Assembly (NCBI GenBank): GCA_035602335.1
Contig: DATNMK010000087.1
Location: 1 to 64,000, forward strand
Length of the DNA stretch: 64,000 nucleotides
Origin: SCGC-AG-212-J23 sp035602335
GTDB taxonomy: Bacteria; Pseudomonadota; Gammaproteobacteria; Burkholderiales; SG8-39
Reading direction: 5' to 3'
Part shown: positions 1-8,847 of the stretch, one piece after another
Layout of the letters: each line of letters begins with the position of its first letter
Numbering within the stretch: the first letter of the stretch is position 1
The notes under the pieces: model-generated
What the model saw: only the letters and a program-made list of their open reading frames with translations
What the model was told of the DNA's origin: nothing
Database searches by the model: none
Translations under genes and position numbers: made by a program

Positions 1-1
1 T

Positions 2-262
2 GGCGCCGCGACGCCTGCGGCGACGATGCTGCAGGCCACGGGACAGCCCGGCTTCGTCGGACTGATCATCTGCTCGGCCAACCTGCCCGACAAGATCGCC
101 ATCGCGGTGGACACCCAGATGGACGACGGGTCCGCAAGCCAGGGGACGGTGCGCGGGCTGCTGCAGACGGCCCCCAACCCGAACATTGGCACCGGGCAAG
201 TCGCAACGCCGGCCTACGCCGAGACCGGCACCAATATCTACGTGATCTGCCGCGCGCTGTAA
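2..262 (+). CDS. C-terminal part of a prepilin-like protein (5' end outside window)
   Basis: The reading frame is open from the window edge to TAA at 260-262, so only the C-terminal ~86 residues are seen. The segment VDTQMDDG followed by GTVRG, and the short terminal strand ending NIYVICRAL, resemble the C-terminal halves of type IV pilin or pseudopilin-like proteins of Betaproteobacteria. The diagnostic N-terminal cleavage/methylation helix would lie upstream and cannot be checked, so the family call is tentative. An ATG at 26 is in frame but is probably internal. A strong hairpin terminator follows directly. Confidence 0.4.
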   Translation, partial: GAATPAATMLQATGQPGFVGLIICSANLPDKIAIAVDTQMDDGSASQGTVRGLLQTAPNPNIGTGQVATPAYAETGTNIYVICRAL

Positions 263-280
263 GAAGGCAGCGCCTCAACA

Positions 281-306
281 AAGCCGGCCGCGTGCCGGCT
301 TTTTTG
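281..306. terminator. Rho-independent terminator between converging genes
   Basis: An 8-bp stem (AAGCCGGC paired with GCCGGCTT around a 5-base loop) is followed by a run of T on the plus strand and preceded by A-rich sequence. It can therefore end both the pilin-like gene and the converging antiporter gene that stops at 308. Confidence 0.8.
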
Positions 307-307
307 T

Positions 308-2287
308 CTAGCCGCGCAGCAGTCGCGCTTCCGCCGTGGCGAGCGATTCGGGATCGCCGAGAAGCACGACCACGTCACCTGCCTGCAGGGCACCCGCCTC
401 TGCCGCGGTCAGCTTGGTCCGTTCCCCGCGCCGGCGCACCGCCCTCACCTGCACGCCTAACGCATCGAGACCGAGTTGCGCGAGCGGCCTGCCGAGACCG
501 TAGGCTCGCTCATCGAGCATCACGGAGTGCAGGCGCGCGAGCGCTTCCCCCTCGCCATCGAGCTCATCGCCGCTGCCGTAGAACAGGCCGCGCAGCAGCT
601 GATATTGCTCGCCGCGCACCTGGCTCATGCGACGCATCACGCGGCTGAGCGGGACACCGACGAGCACCAGCGTGTGCGAAGCCAGCATCACGCCGGACTC
701 GAAGGCCTCGGGCACGACTTCGGACGCACCGGCCGCGGTGAGGCGGGCGATGTCGTCCTCGTCACGCGCGCGCACGATCACCGGCAGAGCGGGATTGAGC
801 GCGTGTATGTGGGCAAGCACGCGCACCGCAGCATCGGCGTCGGCGAACGTGACCACGACTCCAGCGGCGCGCGCAATGCCGGCGGCAACCAGCGCTTCGC
901 GACGCGAGCTGTCGGCGAAAACGACCGCGTCGCCGGCGAGCGCGGCCTCGCGCACGCGCTCGGGATCGAGGTCGAGCGCGACATAACGCACGCCTTCGGC
1001 GTCGAGCAGTCGCGCAAGGCGCTGCCCGTTGCGCCCGTAGCCCAGGATGATGACGTGACGCTCGACCTCGATCGACTGCACCGCGATGCGGTGCAGCTCC
1101 AGCGAACGCAGCATCCACTCCGCGCCCGACAGGCGCATGACGATGCGATCGCTCGCCGCGATGAGGAACGGCGTCGCAAGCATCGAAAGAATCATGGCGG
1201 CGAGCAGGGCCTGCAGCAGATGCTCCGGCACCACGCGCGTCGACGCAGTGAGCGACAGCAGCACGAAGCCGAATTCGCCCGCCTGAGCCAGCGCGAGCGC
1301 AACGCGCAGCGCAGTACCCGGTGGGCTGCCGAAGGCGGACGACAACAGTGCGATGAGCGCGAACTTCGCGCCGACGAGCAGCACGAACAGCAGCATCACC
1401 AGCGGAAATTCGCCGAGCACCAGGCGCAGATCGAGCATCATGCCGACGGTGACGAAGAACAGCCCCAGCAGCACGTCGCGGAACGGCTTGATGTCCTCCT
1501 CGACCTGGAAGCGGTACTCGGTCTCGGAGATCAGCATCCCGGCGAGAAATGCGCCCAGTACGAGCGACAGGCCGGCGAGCCCGGTGACGAAGGCGAGCAG
1601 CAGCGTCACGAGCAGCACGTTGAGGACGAACAGCTCGTTCGAGCGCCGGCGCGCGACGATGCCGAGCCAGGCGCGCATCAGCTTCGGCCCGACGGTGATC
1701 ACTACCGCGAGCGCCAGCACCGCCTTGCCCAGCGCGATGGCGACCGCCATGCCCAGCACGTCGGCGGGCTGCCCCAGCGCGGGAATCAGCACCAGCAGCG
1801 GAACCACCGCCAGGTCCTGGAACAGCAGCACGCCGATCACCTGGCGACCGTGTGGCGTATCGAGCTCGAGCCGCTCGGCGAGCAGCTTGGAGACGATCGC
1901 GGTCGAGGACATCGCGGCGATACCGCCGAGGGCGAGCCCCGCCTGCCACGAAGCGCCGGCTGCAAGCGCGGCGGCGACCGACAGCGCTATCGTCGCAGTC
2001 ACCTGCGCGAGGCCCAGCCCGAATACGACGCGGCGCATGGAGAGCAGCTTGGGTAAGCTGAACTCCAGGCCGATCGAGAACATCAGGAACACCACGCCGA
2101 ACTGGGCCAGCCGGCGTGTTTCCTCGACATCGGACACGAGCCGCAGCGCGTGCGGGCCGAGGGCGAGGCCGGTGACCAGATAGCCGATCATCGGCGGCAG
2201 CTGCAGGCTCCTGCAGACCGCCACGGCAAGCACGCTGCTCGCTAGCAGCACGAGCACCGATTGGAGGGAAACGACCGCAGAATCCAT
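308..2287 (-). CDS. CPA2-family monovalent cation:proton antiporter with TrkA domains (KefB/KefC type)
   Basis: 659 residues. The N-terminal ~390 residues form about 12 hydrophobic segments of a Na+/H+ exchanger domain, with family patterns such as MIGYLVTGLALGP and FSIGLEFS. Residues ~410-530 are a TrkA-N Rossmann domain (VIILGYGRNGQRLARLL) that binds a nucleotide and gates transport; a TrkA-C domain lies at the C-terminus (KLTAAEAGALQAGDVVVLLG). It probably exchanges K+ or Na+ for H+ across the inner membrane. Divergent from kdsD, with start codons almost touching, an arrangement that recurs in Betaproteobacteria. Whether it is glutathione-gated like KefC cannot be seen. Confidence 0.88.
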   Translation of the reverse strand: MDSAVVSLQSVLVLLASSVLAVAVCRSLQLPPMIGYLVTGLALGPHALRLVSDVEETRRLAQFGVVFLMFSIGLEFSLPKLLSMRRVVFGLGLAQVTATIALSVAAALAAGASWQAGLALGGIAAMSSTAIVSKLLAERLELDTPHGRQVIGVLLFQDLAVVPLLVLIPALGQPADVLGMAVAIALGKAVLALAVVITVGPKLMRAWLGIVARRRSNELFVLNVLLVTLLLAFVTGLAGLSLVLGAFLAGMLISETEYRFQVEEDIKPFRDVLLGLFFVTVGMMLDLRLVLGEFPLVMLLFVLLVGAKFALIALLSSAFGSPPGTALRVALALAQAGEFGFVLLSLTASTRVVPEHLLQALLAAMILSMLATPFLIAASDRIVMRLSGAEWMLRSLELHRIAVQSIEVERHVIILGYGRNGQRLARLLDAEGVRYVALDLDPERVREAALAGDAVVFADSSRREALVAAGIARAAGVVVTFADADAAVRVLAHIHALNPALPVIVRARDEDDIARLTAAGASEVVPEAFESGVMLASHTLVLVGVPLSRVMRRMSQVRGEQYQLLRGLFYGSGDELDGEGEALARLHSVMLDERAYGLGRPLAQLGLDALGVQVRAVRRRGERTKLTAAEAGALQAGDVVVLLGDPESLATAEARLLRG

Positions 2288-2306
2288 GGGCTATACTTCC
2301 CCGTCA

Positions 2307-3332
2307 ATGATAAAGGCAGCCCCCAAGAAGGAACATGGGCGCGCACCGGGCGAGAAACAGGAGCGCGCGCCGGGCGCGCTGGAGCTCGCGCGACGCGTGC
2401 TCGCGATCGAGGCCGACGCGGTGCGGGGGCTGATCGAGCGCATCGACCAGCGCTTCCTCGCCGCCGTGTCGCTGATCCACGGGCGCCGTGGCCGCGTCAT
2501 CGTCAGCGGTATCGGCAAGTCGGGCCACATTGCGCGCAAGATCGCCTCGACTCTGTCAAGCACCGGAACGCCCGCTTACTTCGTGCATCCCACTGAGGCG
2601 AGCCACGGCGATCTTGGAATGATCGAGAGCGGCGACGTGTTCATCGCCATATCGTATTCGGGCTCGAGCGAGGAGCTGCTTGAGATCGTTCCGCTGGTGA
2701 AGCGACGCGGCGCAAAATTGATCGCCATGAGCGGGCACGCGGAGTCGGCGCTCGCGCGTGAAGCAGACGTGTTTCTCGACGCCGCAGTCGAGCAGGAAGC
2801 CTGCCCCCACAATCTCGCGCCGACCGCGAGCACCACTGCGGCCCTCGCGCTGGGAGATGCGCTCGCGATTGCGCTTCTCAGCGCGCGCGGCTTTTCGGCC
2901 GACGATTTCGCGCGCAGCCATCCCCGCGGCAAGCTCCCCCGCCAGGCGCTGGTGCACGTCGCCGACGTCATGCGCCGCGGCACCGACATGCCTTGCGTCA
3001 AGAGCGGCGTGCCGGCCATGCAAGCGGTGGTTGAAATGACCCGCAGCCGCATGGGCATGACCGCGGTGGTGGATGAGGCCGGACGCGTGCGCGGGATTTT
3101 CACCGACGGCGATCTGCGCCGCTCGCTGGAGAAGGGCGCCGACTTCCGCGCCATCGCCGTCGACAGCCTCATGACGGTAGGACCCAAAACCATCGGCGCG
3201 CAGGTGCTGGCGGTGGAGGCCGTGCAGCTGATGGAGCGGCACAAGGTGAATCAGCTGCTGGTGGTCGACGAGGATGACCGGCTGGTCGGCGCGCTCAACA
3301 TGCACGACCTGTTTCGCGCCAAAGTCATCTAA
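2307..3332 (+). CDS. kdsD: D-arabinose 5-phosphate isomerase (KpsF/GutQ family)
   Basis: Converts D-ribulose 5-phosphate to D-arabinose 5-phosphate, the first step of KDO synthesis for LPS. 341 residues from ATG 2307. An SIS sugar-isomerase domain (around residues 40-180, with SGIGKSGHIARKIASTL and the SYSGSSEE loop) is followed by two CBS domains to the C-terminus (MGMTAVVDEAGRVRGIFTDGD, NQLLVVDEDDRLVGALN). An in-frame ATG at 2286 would add seven residues but overlaps the start of the divergent antiporter gene; 2307 is preferred and a TATACT box lies at 2291-2296. First gene of the kdsD-kdsC-lptCAB-rpoN string. Confidence 0.93.
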   Translation: MIKAAPKKEHGRAPGEKQERAPGALELARRVLAIEADAVRGLIERIDQRFLAAVSLIHGRRGRVIVSGIGKSGHIARKIASTLSSTGTPAYFVHPTEASHGDLGMIESGDVFIAISYSGSSEELLEIVPLVKRRGAKLIAMSGHAESALAREADVFLDAAVEQEACPHNLAPTASTTAALALGDALAIALLSARGFSADDFARSHPRGKLPRQALVHVADVMRRGTDMPCVKSGVPAMQAVVEMTRSRMGMTAVVDEAGRVRGIFTDGDLRRSLEKGADFRAIAVDSLMTVGPKTIGAQVLAVEAVQLMERHKVNQLLVVDEDDRLVGALNMHDLFRAKVI

Positions 3333-3337
3333 AAGGC

Positions 3338-3880
3338 ATGCAATACGTCGCCGCCGACGCGCTGGAACGGGCGCGCCGCGTGCAGCTCATGATCTTGGAC
3401 GTCGACGGCGTGCTGACCGACGGCTTGTTGTGGTACGGCGCGCGCGCGGGAGTCGAGGAAATCAAGGCGTTTCACGCCCTGGACGGGCTAGGCATCCAGA
3501 TGCTCGCCAAAAGCGGCGTACATTCCGCGATACTTTCCGGCCGCACCTCGACCGGTGTGGCCGCACGCGGCGTAGAGCTCGGCATCGAACACGTGCTGCA
3601 GGGCATCGGCGACAAGCACGATGCCTTCGTCTCCCTGCTCCAGCGCATGAAGCTTAAGCCCGAGCAGGCAGGCTACATGGGCGATGATCTTGTCGACATT
3701 CCGGTGCTGTCTCGCTGCGGATTTGCCTGCGCTCCGTATGAATCGCCCGAAGAAGTCCGCAAGCGGGTGCATTACGTTTGCGCGGCGCCGGCCGGTCGCG
3801 GCGCGGTGCGCGAGGTGTGCGAGTTCGTGATCCGCGCGCAGGGAACCATGGACCGCGTGCTGCAGGAGTACCTGAAGTGA
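3338..3880 (+). CDS. kdsC: 3-deoxy-D-manno-octulosonate 8-phosphate phosphatase
   Basis: HAD-superfamily phosphatase that releases KDO from KDO-8-phosphate in the cytoplasm. 180 residues, the usual size for KdsC. The catalytic motif I is LDVDGVLTDG near residue 24 (nucleophile and acid Asp), motif II is ILSGRTS, and the late acidic motif is GYMGDDLVDIPVL. It starts 5 bases after kdsD and its TGA overlaps the GTG of lptC, so the genes are very likely co-transcribed and coupled. Confidence 0.94.
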   Translation: MQYVAADALERARRVQLMILDVDGVLTDGLLWYGARAGVEEIKAFHALDGLGIQMLAKSGVHSAILSGRTSTGVAARGVELGIEHVLQGIGDKHDAFVSLLQRMKLKPEQAGYMGDDLVDIPVLSRCGFACAPYESPEEVRKRVHYVCAAPAGRGAVREVCEFVIRAQGTMDRVLQEYLK

Positions 3881-4452
3881 GGTTCTCGACCACGCGGCTG
3901 TTCCCGCTCGCGCTGATGCTCGCGCTCGCGATGCTGACCTTCTACCTGGAGCGCGCGGTGCGCGAGGAAGAGCCACACGCGGCGCTGCGCCGCCACGACC
4001 CCGACTACATGGTGGCGAACTTCACCACCACCACCTACAACCGCGACGGGGTTGCCGAGTCGATGATGTCGGCGGCGAGGATGGTACATTACCCTGACGA
4101 CGACACGACCGAGCTGCTGGCGCCGCGCGTGGTGCAGAGCAAGCCCGCCGAGGCGCGTATCACGGTGCGCGCCGAGCGCGGCGCGGTGTCGCGCGACGGC
4201 GAGGAAGTCTTTCTGTATGACGAAGTCGTGCTGGTGCGCGAGGCTCTGGCCGAGCGTCCGGAGGCGCGCATGACCACCAGCTTCCTGCACATCGTGCGCG
4301 ATCGTTCTCTCGTGCGCACCGATCGCGAGGTCACCATCGTCGAAGATCGGAACTCGCTGAGCGGCCGCGGCATGGAGTACAACACCGAGTCGCGCCAGCT
4401 CACCCTGAGCGCCGATGTACGGGGGCGTTTCGAGCCGAAGAAGGCGCCATGA
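3877..4452 (+). CDS. lptC: LPS export ABC transporter periplasmic protein LptC
   Basis: 191 residues from GTG 3877, which overlaps the kdsC stop as GTGA. A single N-terminal membrane anchor (LFPLALMLALAMLTFYL) is followed by a periplasmic beta-jellyroll of the OstA/LptC type, with DPDYMVANFTTTTYNRDG near the anchor. It takes LPS from LptB2FG and hands it to LptA. The start is chosen because it gives the anchor directly and fits the stop/start overlap; longer in-frame openings run back through kdsC. Overlaps lptA by 4 bases. Confidence 0.9.
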   Translation: MRFSTTRLFPLALMLALAMLTFYLERAVREEEPHAALRRHDPDYMVANFTTTTYNRDGVAESMMSAARMVHYPDDDTTELLAPRVVQSKPAEARITVRAERGAVSRDGEEVFLYDEVVLVREALAERPEARMTTSFLHIVRDRSLVRTDREVTIVEDRNSLSGRGMEYNTESRQLTLSADVRGRFEPKKAP

Positions 4453-4964
4453 AGCGCGTGTGCCTGGCCGTAGTTCTTTCGGCGGCGTGCGTCGCCTCGG
4501 CCGAAAAGGCAGACAAGGACAAGCCGACGCAAATCGAGGCGAACCGGATGAGCGCCGACGACACGCGACGCATGAACATCTTCGAAGGCAACGTGGTGCT
4601 CACCAAGGGAACCATCCTGGTGCGCGCCGAACGTATCGTCGTGCGCCAGGATGCCGAGGGCTACCAGTTCTCGACGGCCACGGGCAATCCGGTGCGTTTC
4701 AGGCAGCGGCAGGACCCGAAGGAGGGCAAGGAAGGCGCCTGGATCGACGGCGAGGCCCTGCGCATCGAGATCGACGACCGCAACAGCAAGATCGAGCTGT
4801 TCGAGAGCGCGCGCGTGAACCGCGACGGCGACGAGGTGGCGGGCAACTACATCCTGGTCGACCAGCGCTCCGACTTCTTCTCGGTGAGCGGCAAGGGTTC
4901 GAGCGGGGGGCGCGTGCGCGCCGTGATCCAGCCGAAGATCAACCCCGACGCGGAAAAAAAATGA
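4449..4964 (+). CDS. lptA: Periplasmic LPS transport protein LptA
   Basis: 171 residues with a cleavable signal peptide (MKRVCLAVVLSAACVASAEK). The mature part shows the OstA-like pattern of LptA: KPTQIEANRMSADD, then FEGNVVLTKGTI and repeated beta-strands, building the periplasmic bridge for LPS between LptC and LptD. The C-terminus has a short charged tail. ATG overlaps the lptC stop and its own TGA overlaps the ATG of lptB, so the three lpt genes are translationally coupled. Confidence 0.93.
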   Translation: MKRVCLAVVLSAACVASAEKADKDKPTQIEANRMSADDTRRMNIFEGNVVLTKGTILVRAERIVVRQDAEGYQFSTATGNPVRFRQRQDPKEGKEGAWIDGEALRIEIDDRNSKIELFESARVNRDGDEVAGNYILVDQRSDFFSVSGKGSSGGRVRAVIQPKINPDAEKK

Positions 4965-5707
4965 AGGCCAACGAGCGCACCGGCCTGAGCCAGCTGCGCT
5001 CGCAGCGGCTGCGCAAGCGCTACAAGTCGCGCACGGTGGTGCAGGACGTCTCCCTCGACGTCTCGAGCGGCGAGGTGGTCGGGCTGCTCGGCCCCAACGG
5101 CGCGGGCAAGACCACCTGCTTCTACATGATCGTCGGTCTCATACCGGTCGACGCCGGCAGCATCCACCTCGACGCCACCGAACTCACGCACCTGCCGATC
5201 CACCGCCGCGCACGCCTGGGCATCTCCTATCTGCCGCAGGAGAATTCGGTGTTCCGCCGCCTGACCGTGGAAGAAAACGTGCAGGCGATCCTCGAGCTGC
5301 AGGGACTCGAGCCCGGCGAGATCGAGGCGCGCCTGGTCGAGCTGCTCAAGGACCTCAACATCTCGCATTTGCGCAAGCACGCGGCGATCTCGCTTTCGGG
5401 GGGGGAGCGCCGCCGCCTCGAGATCGCGCGCGCCCTCGCCACCAAGCCGGCGTTCATCCTCCTGGACGAGCCGTTCGCCGGCGTCGACCCGATCGCGGTG
5501 CTCGACATCCAGCGCATCATCAGGTTCCTCAAGGAACGCGGTATCGGCGTCCTGATCACCGATCACAACGTGCGCGAAACCCTCGGCATCTGCGACCGCG
5601 CCTACATAATTAACGAAGGCGCGGTACTCGCATCGGGCCATCCCGAGGAGATTGTTTATAATGACAGCGTGCGTCGTGTCTACCTCGGCGAGAACTTCCG
5701 GATGTAG
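4961..5707 (+). CDS. lptB: LPS export ABC transporter ATP-binding protein LptB
   Basis: 248 residues from ATG 4961, which overlaps the lptA stop (ATGA). All ABC motifs are present: Walker A GPNGAGKTT, Q-loop PQEN, signature LSGGERRR, Walker B ILLDEPFAGVDP and switch His in ITDHNVRE. The segment IINEGAVLASG near the end is typical of LptB. It powers extraction of LPS from the inner membrane with LptF and LptG, which are not in this window. Directly followed by rpoN, the standard proteobacterial order. Confidence 0.96.
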   Translation: MKANERTGLSQLRSQRLRKRYKSRTVVQDVSLDVSSGEVVGLLGPNGAGKTTCFYMIVGLIPVDAGSIHLDATELTHLPIHRRARLGISYLPQENSVFRRLTVEENVQAILELQGLEPGEIEARLVELLKDLNISHLRKHAAISLSGGERRRLEIARALATKPAFILLDEPFAGVDPIAVLDIQRIIRFLKERGIGVLITDHNVRETLGICDRAYIINEGAVLASGHPEEIVYNDSVRRVYLGENFRM

Positions 5708-5745
5708 CGTCGCCGGCTTCCCGGTATGACGGCACACTCCACACG

Positions 5746-7152
5746 ATGAAGCCGTCCCTGCAGTTCAGACTATCGCAACACCTCACGCTGACGCCGCAGC
5801 TGCAGCAGTCGATCCGCCTGCTGCAGCTGTCGACGGTCGAGCTCAACCAGGAGATCGACCGCATGCTGATGGAGAACCCGGCGCTCGAGCGTGAGGATGC
5901 CGAAGGCGAGCCCGAAGCGGCGGCGCCCGCGCCCGCGCCGGCGGGCGGCTCGAGCACGAGCAGCGCCAGCACCGAATCCGCCACCCCCGATGCCGACTGG
6001 TCGGTGGACATCGCTTCCAACTGGCGCGGGCCGGACGACGACGACGAGGGTGACCGCAATTTCACCGCGCCGGACACGCCGACGCTGCGCGATCACTTGC
6101 GCGGCCAGCTCTCGCTAACCAATCTCGGCGATCGCGACCGCGTCTTCGTCCAGCTGCTCATCGACGCCCTCGACGAGGACGGCTACCTCACCCAGGCGCT
6201 CGAGGAAATCGCCGCGCTGCTGCCCGCCGAAGCCGAGGCCGATCCGGAAGAGCTGGGCATCGCGCTCAGGCATCTGCAGAATCTTGAGCCGGCCGGCGTC
6301 GGCGCGCGCTCGCCGGGCGAATGCCTGGCGCTGCAGCTGCGCACCCTGCCCGATGAGCCGGCGCGCCGCCTCGCGCTCGAGATCGCGGAGAAACATCTAG
6401 AGCTGCTTGCGAGCCGCGATTACACGCGGCTCAAGAACATCACCGGCGCAGGCGAGGAAGCGCTGCGCGCGGCGCAGCGCCTGATCCAGGCGCTCAACCC
6501 CCGCCCGGGCGCCGCCTTCGCCAAGGTCGAGACGCGCTATGTGATTCCCGACGTCATCGTGCGCAAGCACCGCAACGTCTGGCGCGCCAGCCTCAATCCC
6601 GACGCCATGCCGCGCCTGCGCATCAACCGCCTTTACGCCGAGCTCGCGGCGGGCGCGCGCAACGGCGGCACGGCCATCGCCTCGCAACTGCAGGAAGCGC
6701 GCTGGTTGATCAAAAACGTGCAGCAGCGCTTCGACACCATCCTGCGCGTGTCGCAAGCGATCGTCGACCGGCAGCGCCATTTTCTCGAGCACGGCGAAGT
6801 CGCGATGCGGCCGCTGGTGTTGCGCGAAATCGCGCAAACGCTCGGGCTCCATGAAAGCACGATCTCGCGCGTCACCACGCAGAAGTTCATGGCGACGCCG
6901 CGCGGCACCTTCGAGCTCAAATACTTCTTCGGCAGCCACGTCGCCACCGAGGCCGGCGGCGCCGCCTCCTCGACCGCGATCCGCGCGCTGATCAAGCAGC
7001 TGGTCGCCGCCGAGGACGCGCGCGCCCCGCTGTCTGACGCGCGCATCTCCCAAATCCTCGGCGAGCAAGGTATCGTAGTGGCGCGACGCACGATTGCAAA
7101 ATATCGTGAGTCACTGCAGATCCCGCCTGTTAATCAAAGAAAATCCCTGTAG
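5746..7152 (+). CDS. rpoN: RNA polymerase sigma-54 factor
   Basis: 468 residues, near the usual length. Region I is Gln/Leu-rich (LTPQLQQSIRLLQLS) and contacts enhancer-binding activators; an acidic region II follows (DDDDEGD). The core-binding and DNA-binding parts end with the helix-turn-helix HESTISRVTTQKFM and the RpoN box ARRTIAKYRE at about residues 446-455. It directs transcription from -24/-12 promoters. Its neighbours hpf, ptsN, hprK and rapZ are the classic rpoN cluster. Confidence 0.96.
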   Translation: MKPSLQFRLSQHLTLTPQLQQSIRLLQLSTVELNQEIDRMLMENPALEREDAEGEPEAAAPAPAPAGGSSTSSASTESATPDADWSVDIASNWRGPDDDDEGDRNFTAPDTPTLRDHLRGQLSLTNLGDRDRVFVQLLIDALDEDGYLTQALEEIAALLPAEAEADPEELGIALRHLQNLEPAGVGARSPGECLALQLRTLPDEPARRLALEIAEKHLELLASRDYTRLKNITGAGEEALRAAQRLIQALNPRPGAAFAKVETRYVIPDVIVRKHRNVWRASLNPDAMPRLRINRLYAELAAGARNGGTAIASQLQEARWLIKNVQQRFDTILRVSQAIVDRQRHFLEHGEVAMRPLVLREIAQTLGLHESTISRVTTQKFMATPRGTFELKYFFGSHVATEAGGAASSTAIRALIKQLVAAEDARAPLSDARISQILGEQGIVVARRTIAKYRESLQIPPVNQRKSL

Positions 7153-7162
7153 AGGAGACCTC

Positions 7163-7456
7163 ATGAACCTTACCGTGAGCGGACATCATCTCGAAGTGAC
7201 CCCCGCCATCCGCACTTACGTGCGCGCGAAGCTCGAGCGGGTAACGCGCCATTTCGACCAAGTGATCGACGTCCACGTCATCCTGACCGTGGACAAGCAG
7301 AGGCAGAAGGCCGAAGTGACGCTGCACGTCCGCGGCAAGGACCTGCACTGCGAGAGCGAGGAAGACGACCTGTATGCCGCGATCGACCTGCTCGCGGACA
7401 AGCTCGACCGGCAGCTGCTCAAGTACAAGGATAAGCTCTACGAGAAGCGCGTATAA
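7163..7456 (+). CDS. hpf: Ribosome hibernation promoting factor, short form
   Basis: 97 residues from ATG 7163, chosen because AGAGGAGA at 7151-7158 is a good ribosome-binding site and because the S30AE/YfiA domain starts here (MNLTVSGHHLEVTPAIRTYV). Basic and acidic strands such as VDKQRQKAEVTLHVRGKDL fit the family, and the long-form C-terminal domain is absent. It binds the 30S subunit and promotes 100S dimers in stationary phase. It follows rpoN by 10 bases. Confidence 0.93.
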   Translation: MNLTVSGHHLEVTPAIRTYVRAKLERVTRHFDQVIDVHVILTVDKQRQKAEVTLHVRGKDLHCESEEDDLYAAIDLLADKLDRQLLKYKDKLYEKRV

Positions 7457-7469
7457 TCCGCGCGCTCCA

Positions 7470-7955
7470 ATGAGTCTCGTCGCCAATCTTCTGCGCGCCG
7501 ATCACATCGTGCTCGACCTGCAGGTGTCGAGCAAGAAACGGCTGTTCGAGCAGGCCGGCCTGCTGTTCGAGAACCACCATGGCATCGCCCGCAGCCTGGT
7601 CTTCGACAGCCTGTTCGCGCGCGAGCGGCTCGGCTCGACCGGACTCGGCCAGGGAGTGGCGATTCCGCATGGCCGCATCAAGGGACTGAAGGAAGCTCTA
7701 GGTGCGTTCCTGCGCCTCGCGCAGCCGGTTCCGTTCGACGCGCCGGATGGCAATCCCGTAAGCCTGGTGTTCGTGCTGCTGGTTCCCGAAAAGGCGACCG
7801 AGAAGCACCTGCAGATCCTTTCCGAGCTCGCACAGATGTTCAGCGACAAGGCGCTGCGCGAGGCGATGAGCGGGGCGCCGGACGCCGGCGCCCTTCACCA
7901 GCTGATCACCGCATGGCAGCCGGATGCTGCAGGTCAACGTCGCGCGGCTGCATGA
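7470..7955 (+). CDS. ptsN: PTS IIA-like nitrogen-regulatory protein (EIIA-Ntr)
   Basis: 161 residues from ATG 7470. The phosphorylatable His is in GVAIPHGR near residue 67, inside the PTS EIIA type-2 fold (LGAFLRLAQPVPFDAPDG, LVFVLLVPEKATEKHLQIL). It is the output of the nitrogen PTS and controls K+ transport, carbon/nitrogen balance or kinase activity in relatives. A TATAAT at 7452-7457 overlaps the hpf stop and could be an internal -10 box. The 3' end overlaps hprK by 32 bases. Confidence 0.94.
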   Translation: MSLVANLLRADHIVLDLQVSSKKRLFEQAGLLFENHHGIARSLVFDSLFARERLGSTGLGQGVAIPHGRIKGLKEALGAFLRLAQPVPFDAPDGNPVSLVFVLLVPEKATEKHLQILSELAQMFSDKALREAMSGAPDAGALHQLITAWQPDAAGQRRAAA

Positions 7956-8847
7956 CGACAACCGCGAGGCGCTGTCGCTCGCCTGGATCGCCGGGCGCGA
8001 AGGCGGCACCGCGGTGCGACGCGAGGCAGCGAAGGCTGCGTCGCTGATCGGTCACCTCAACCTCACCCACCCCAACAGCATTCAGGTCGTCGGCGCTTAC
8101 GAAGCCGGCACGCTCGCCGGCTTCGTCGATCGGCTGTTCGAGTCCGCGCCGGCAGCGGTGATCATCGCCGACGGCGTGACGCCGCCGCAGCAGCTTCTCG
8201 AGGCCGCCGCAAGGACTCACACGCCGCTCTTTACTTCGCCGATGCCGGCGGCGCGCGTGATCGAGAAGCTCGCGCGCTACCTTGCCAAGGCGCTCGCCGA
8301 GAGCACAGAGCGGCACGGGGTGTTCATGGACGTGCTCGGCCTTGGCGTGCTGATCACCGGCGAGTCGGGCGTCGGCAAGAGCGAGCTCGGTCTCGAGCTC
8401 ATCAGCCGCGGCCACGGCCTGGTGGCCGACGACGTCGTGGAGATCTCGCGCATCGCCGCCAATACGCTAGACGGCCGCTGCCCGCCGATGCTCAGGGATT
8501 TCCTGGAGGTAAGGGGGCTCGGCCTGCTCAACATCCGCACCATCTTCGGCGAGACCGCCGTACGCCCGAAGATGAAGCTGAAACTGATTGCGCATCTCGA
8601 GAAGCCGCGCCCGGACGGGCGCGATGCCGGCGAGCGCCTGCCGCTCGCCGACTTGTGGGAGGACATTCTCGGTGTAACGGTGCGCAAGGTCATCATCCCG
8701 GTCGCCGCCGGCCGCAATCTCGCCGTGCTGGTCGAGGCGGCCGTGCGCAACCAGATCCTAAAGCTGCGCGGCGTCGACTCGACCGCCGAGTTCCTGGCGC
8801 GGCAGAAACGGGAACTTGACGGCAGCGAGACCGAAGGCGAGAAGTAG
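7924..8847 (+). CDS. hprK: HPr kinase/phosphorylase
   Basis: 307 residues. An N-terminal HPrK domain is followed by the kinase domain with P-loop GESGVGKSELGLELI near residue 145 and the family signature EVRGLGLLNIRTIFG. It phosphorylates and dephosphorylates a serine of HPr; in Betaproteobacteria it sits with ptsN and rapZ rather than in a sugar PTS. It starts inside ptsN and its TAG abuts the GTG of rapZ, so the set looks like one operon. Confidence 0.95.
   Translation: MLQVNVARLHDDNREALSLAWIAGREGGTAVRREAAKAASLIGHLNLTHPNSIQVVGAYEAGTLAGFVDRLFESAPAAVIIADGVTPPQQLLEAAARTHTPLFTSPMPAARVIEKLARYLAKALAESTERHGVFMDVLGLGVLITGESGVGKSELGLELISRGHGLVADDVVEISRIAANTLDGRCPPMLRDFLEVRGLGLLNIRTIFGETAVRPKMKLKLIAHLEKPRPDGRDAGERLPLADLWEDILGVTVRKVIIPVAAGRNLAVLVEAAVRNQILKLRGVDSTAEFLARQKRELDGSETEGEK

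Noticed and set aside
476..2056. A 526-codon open frame opposite the antiporter gene
   Set aside because: Gln/His/Arg-rich translation with no domain; it mirrors codon bias of the real minus-strand gene.
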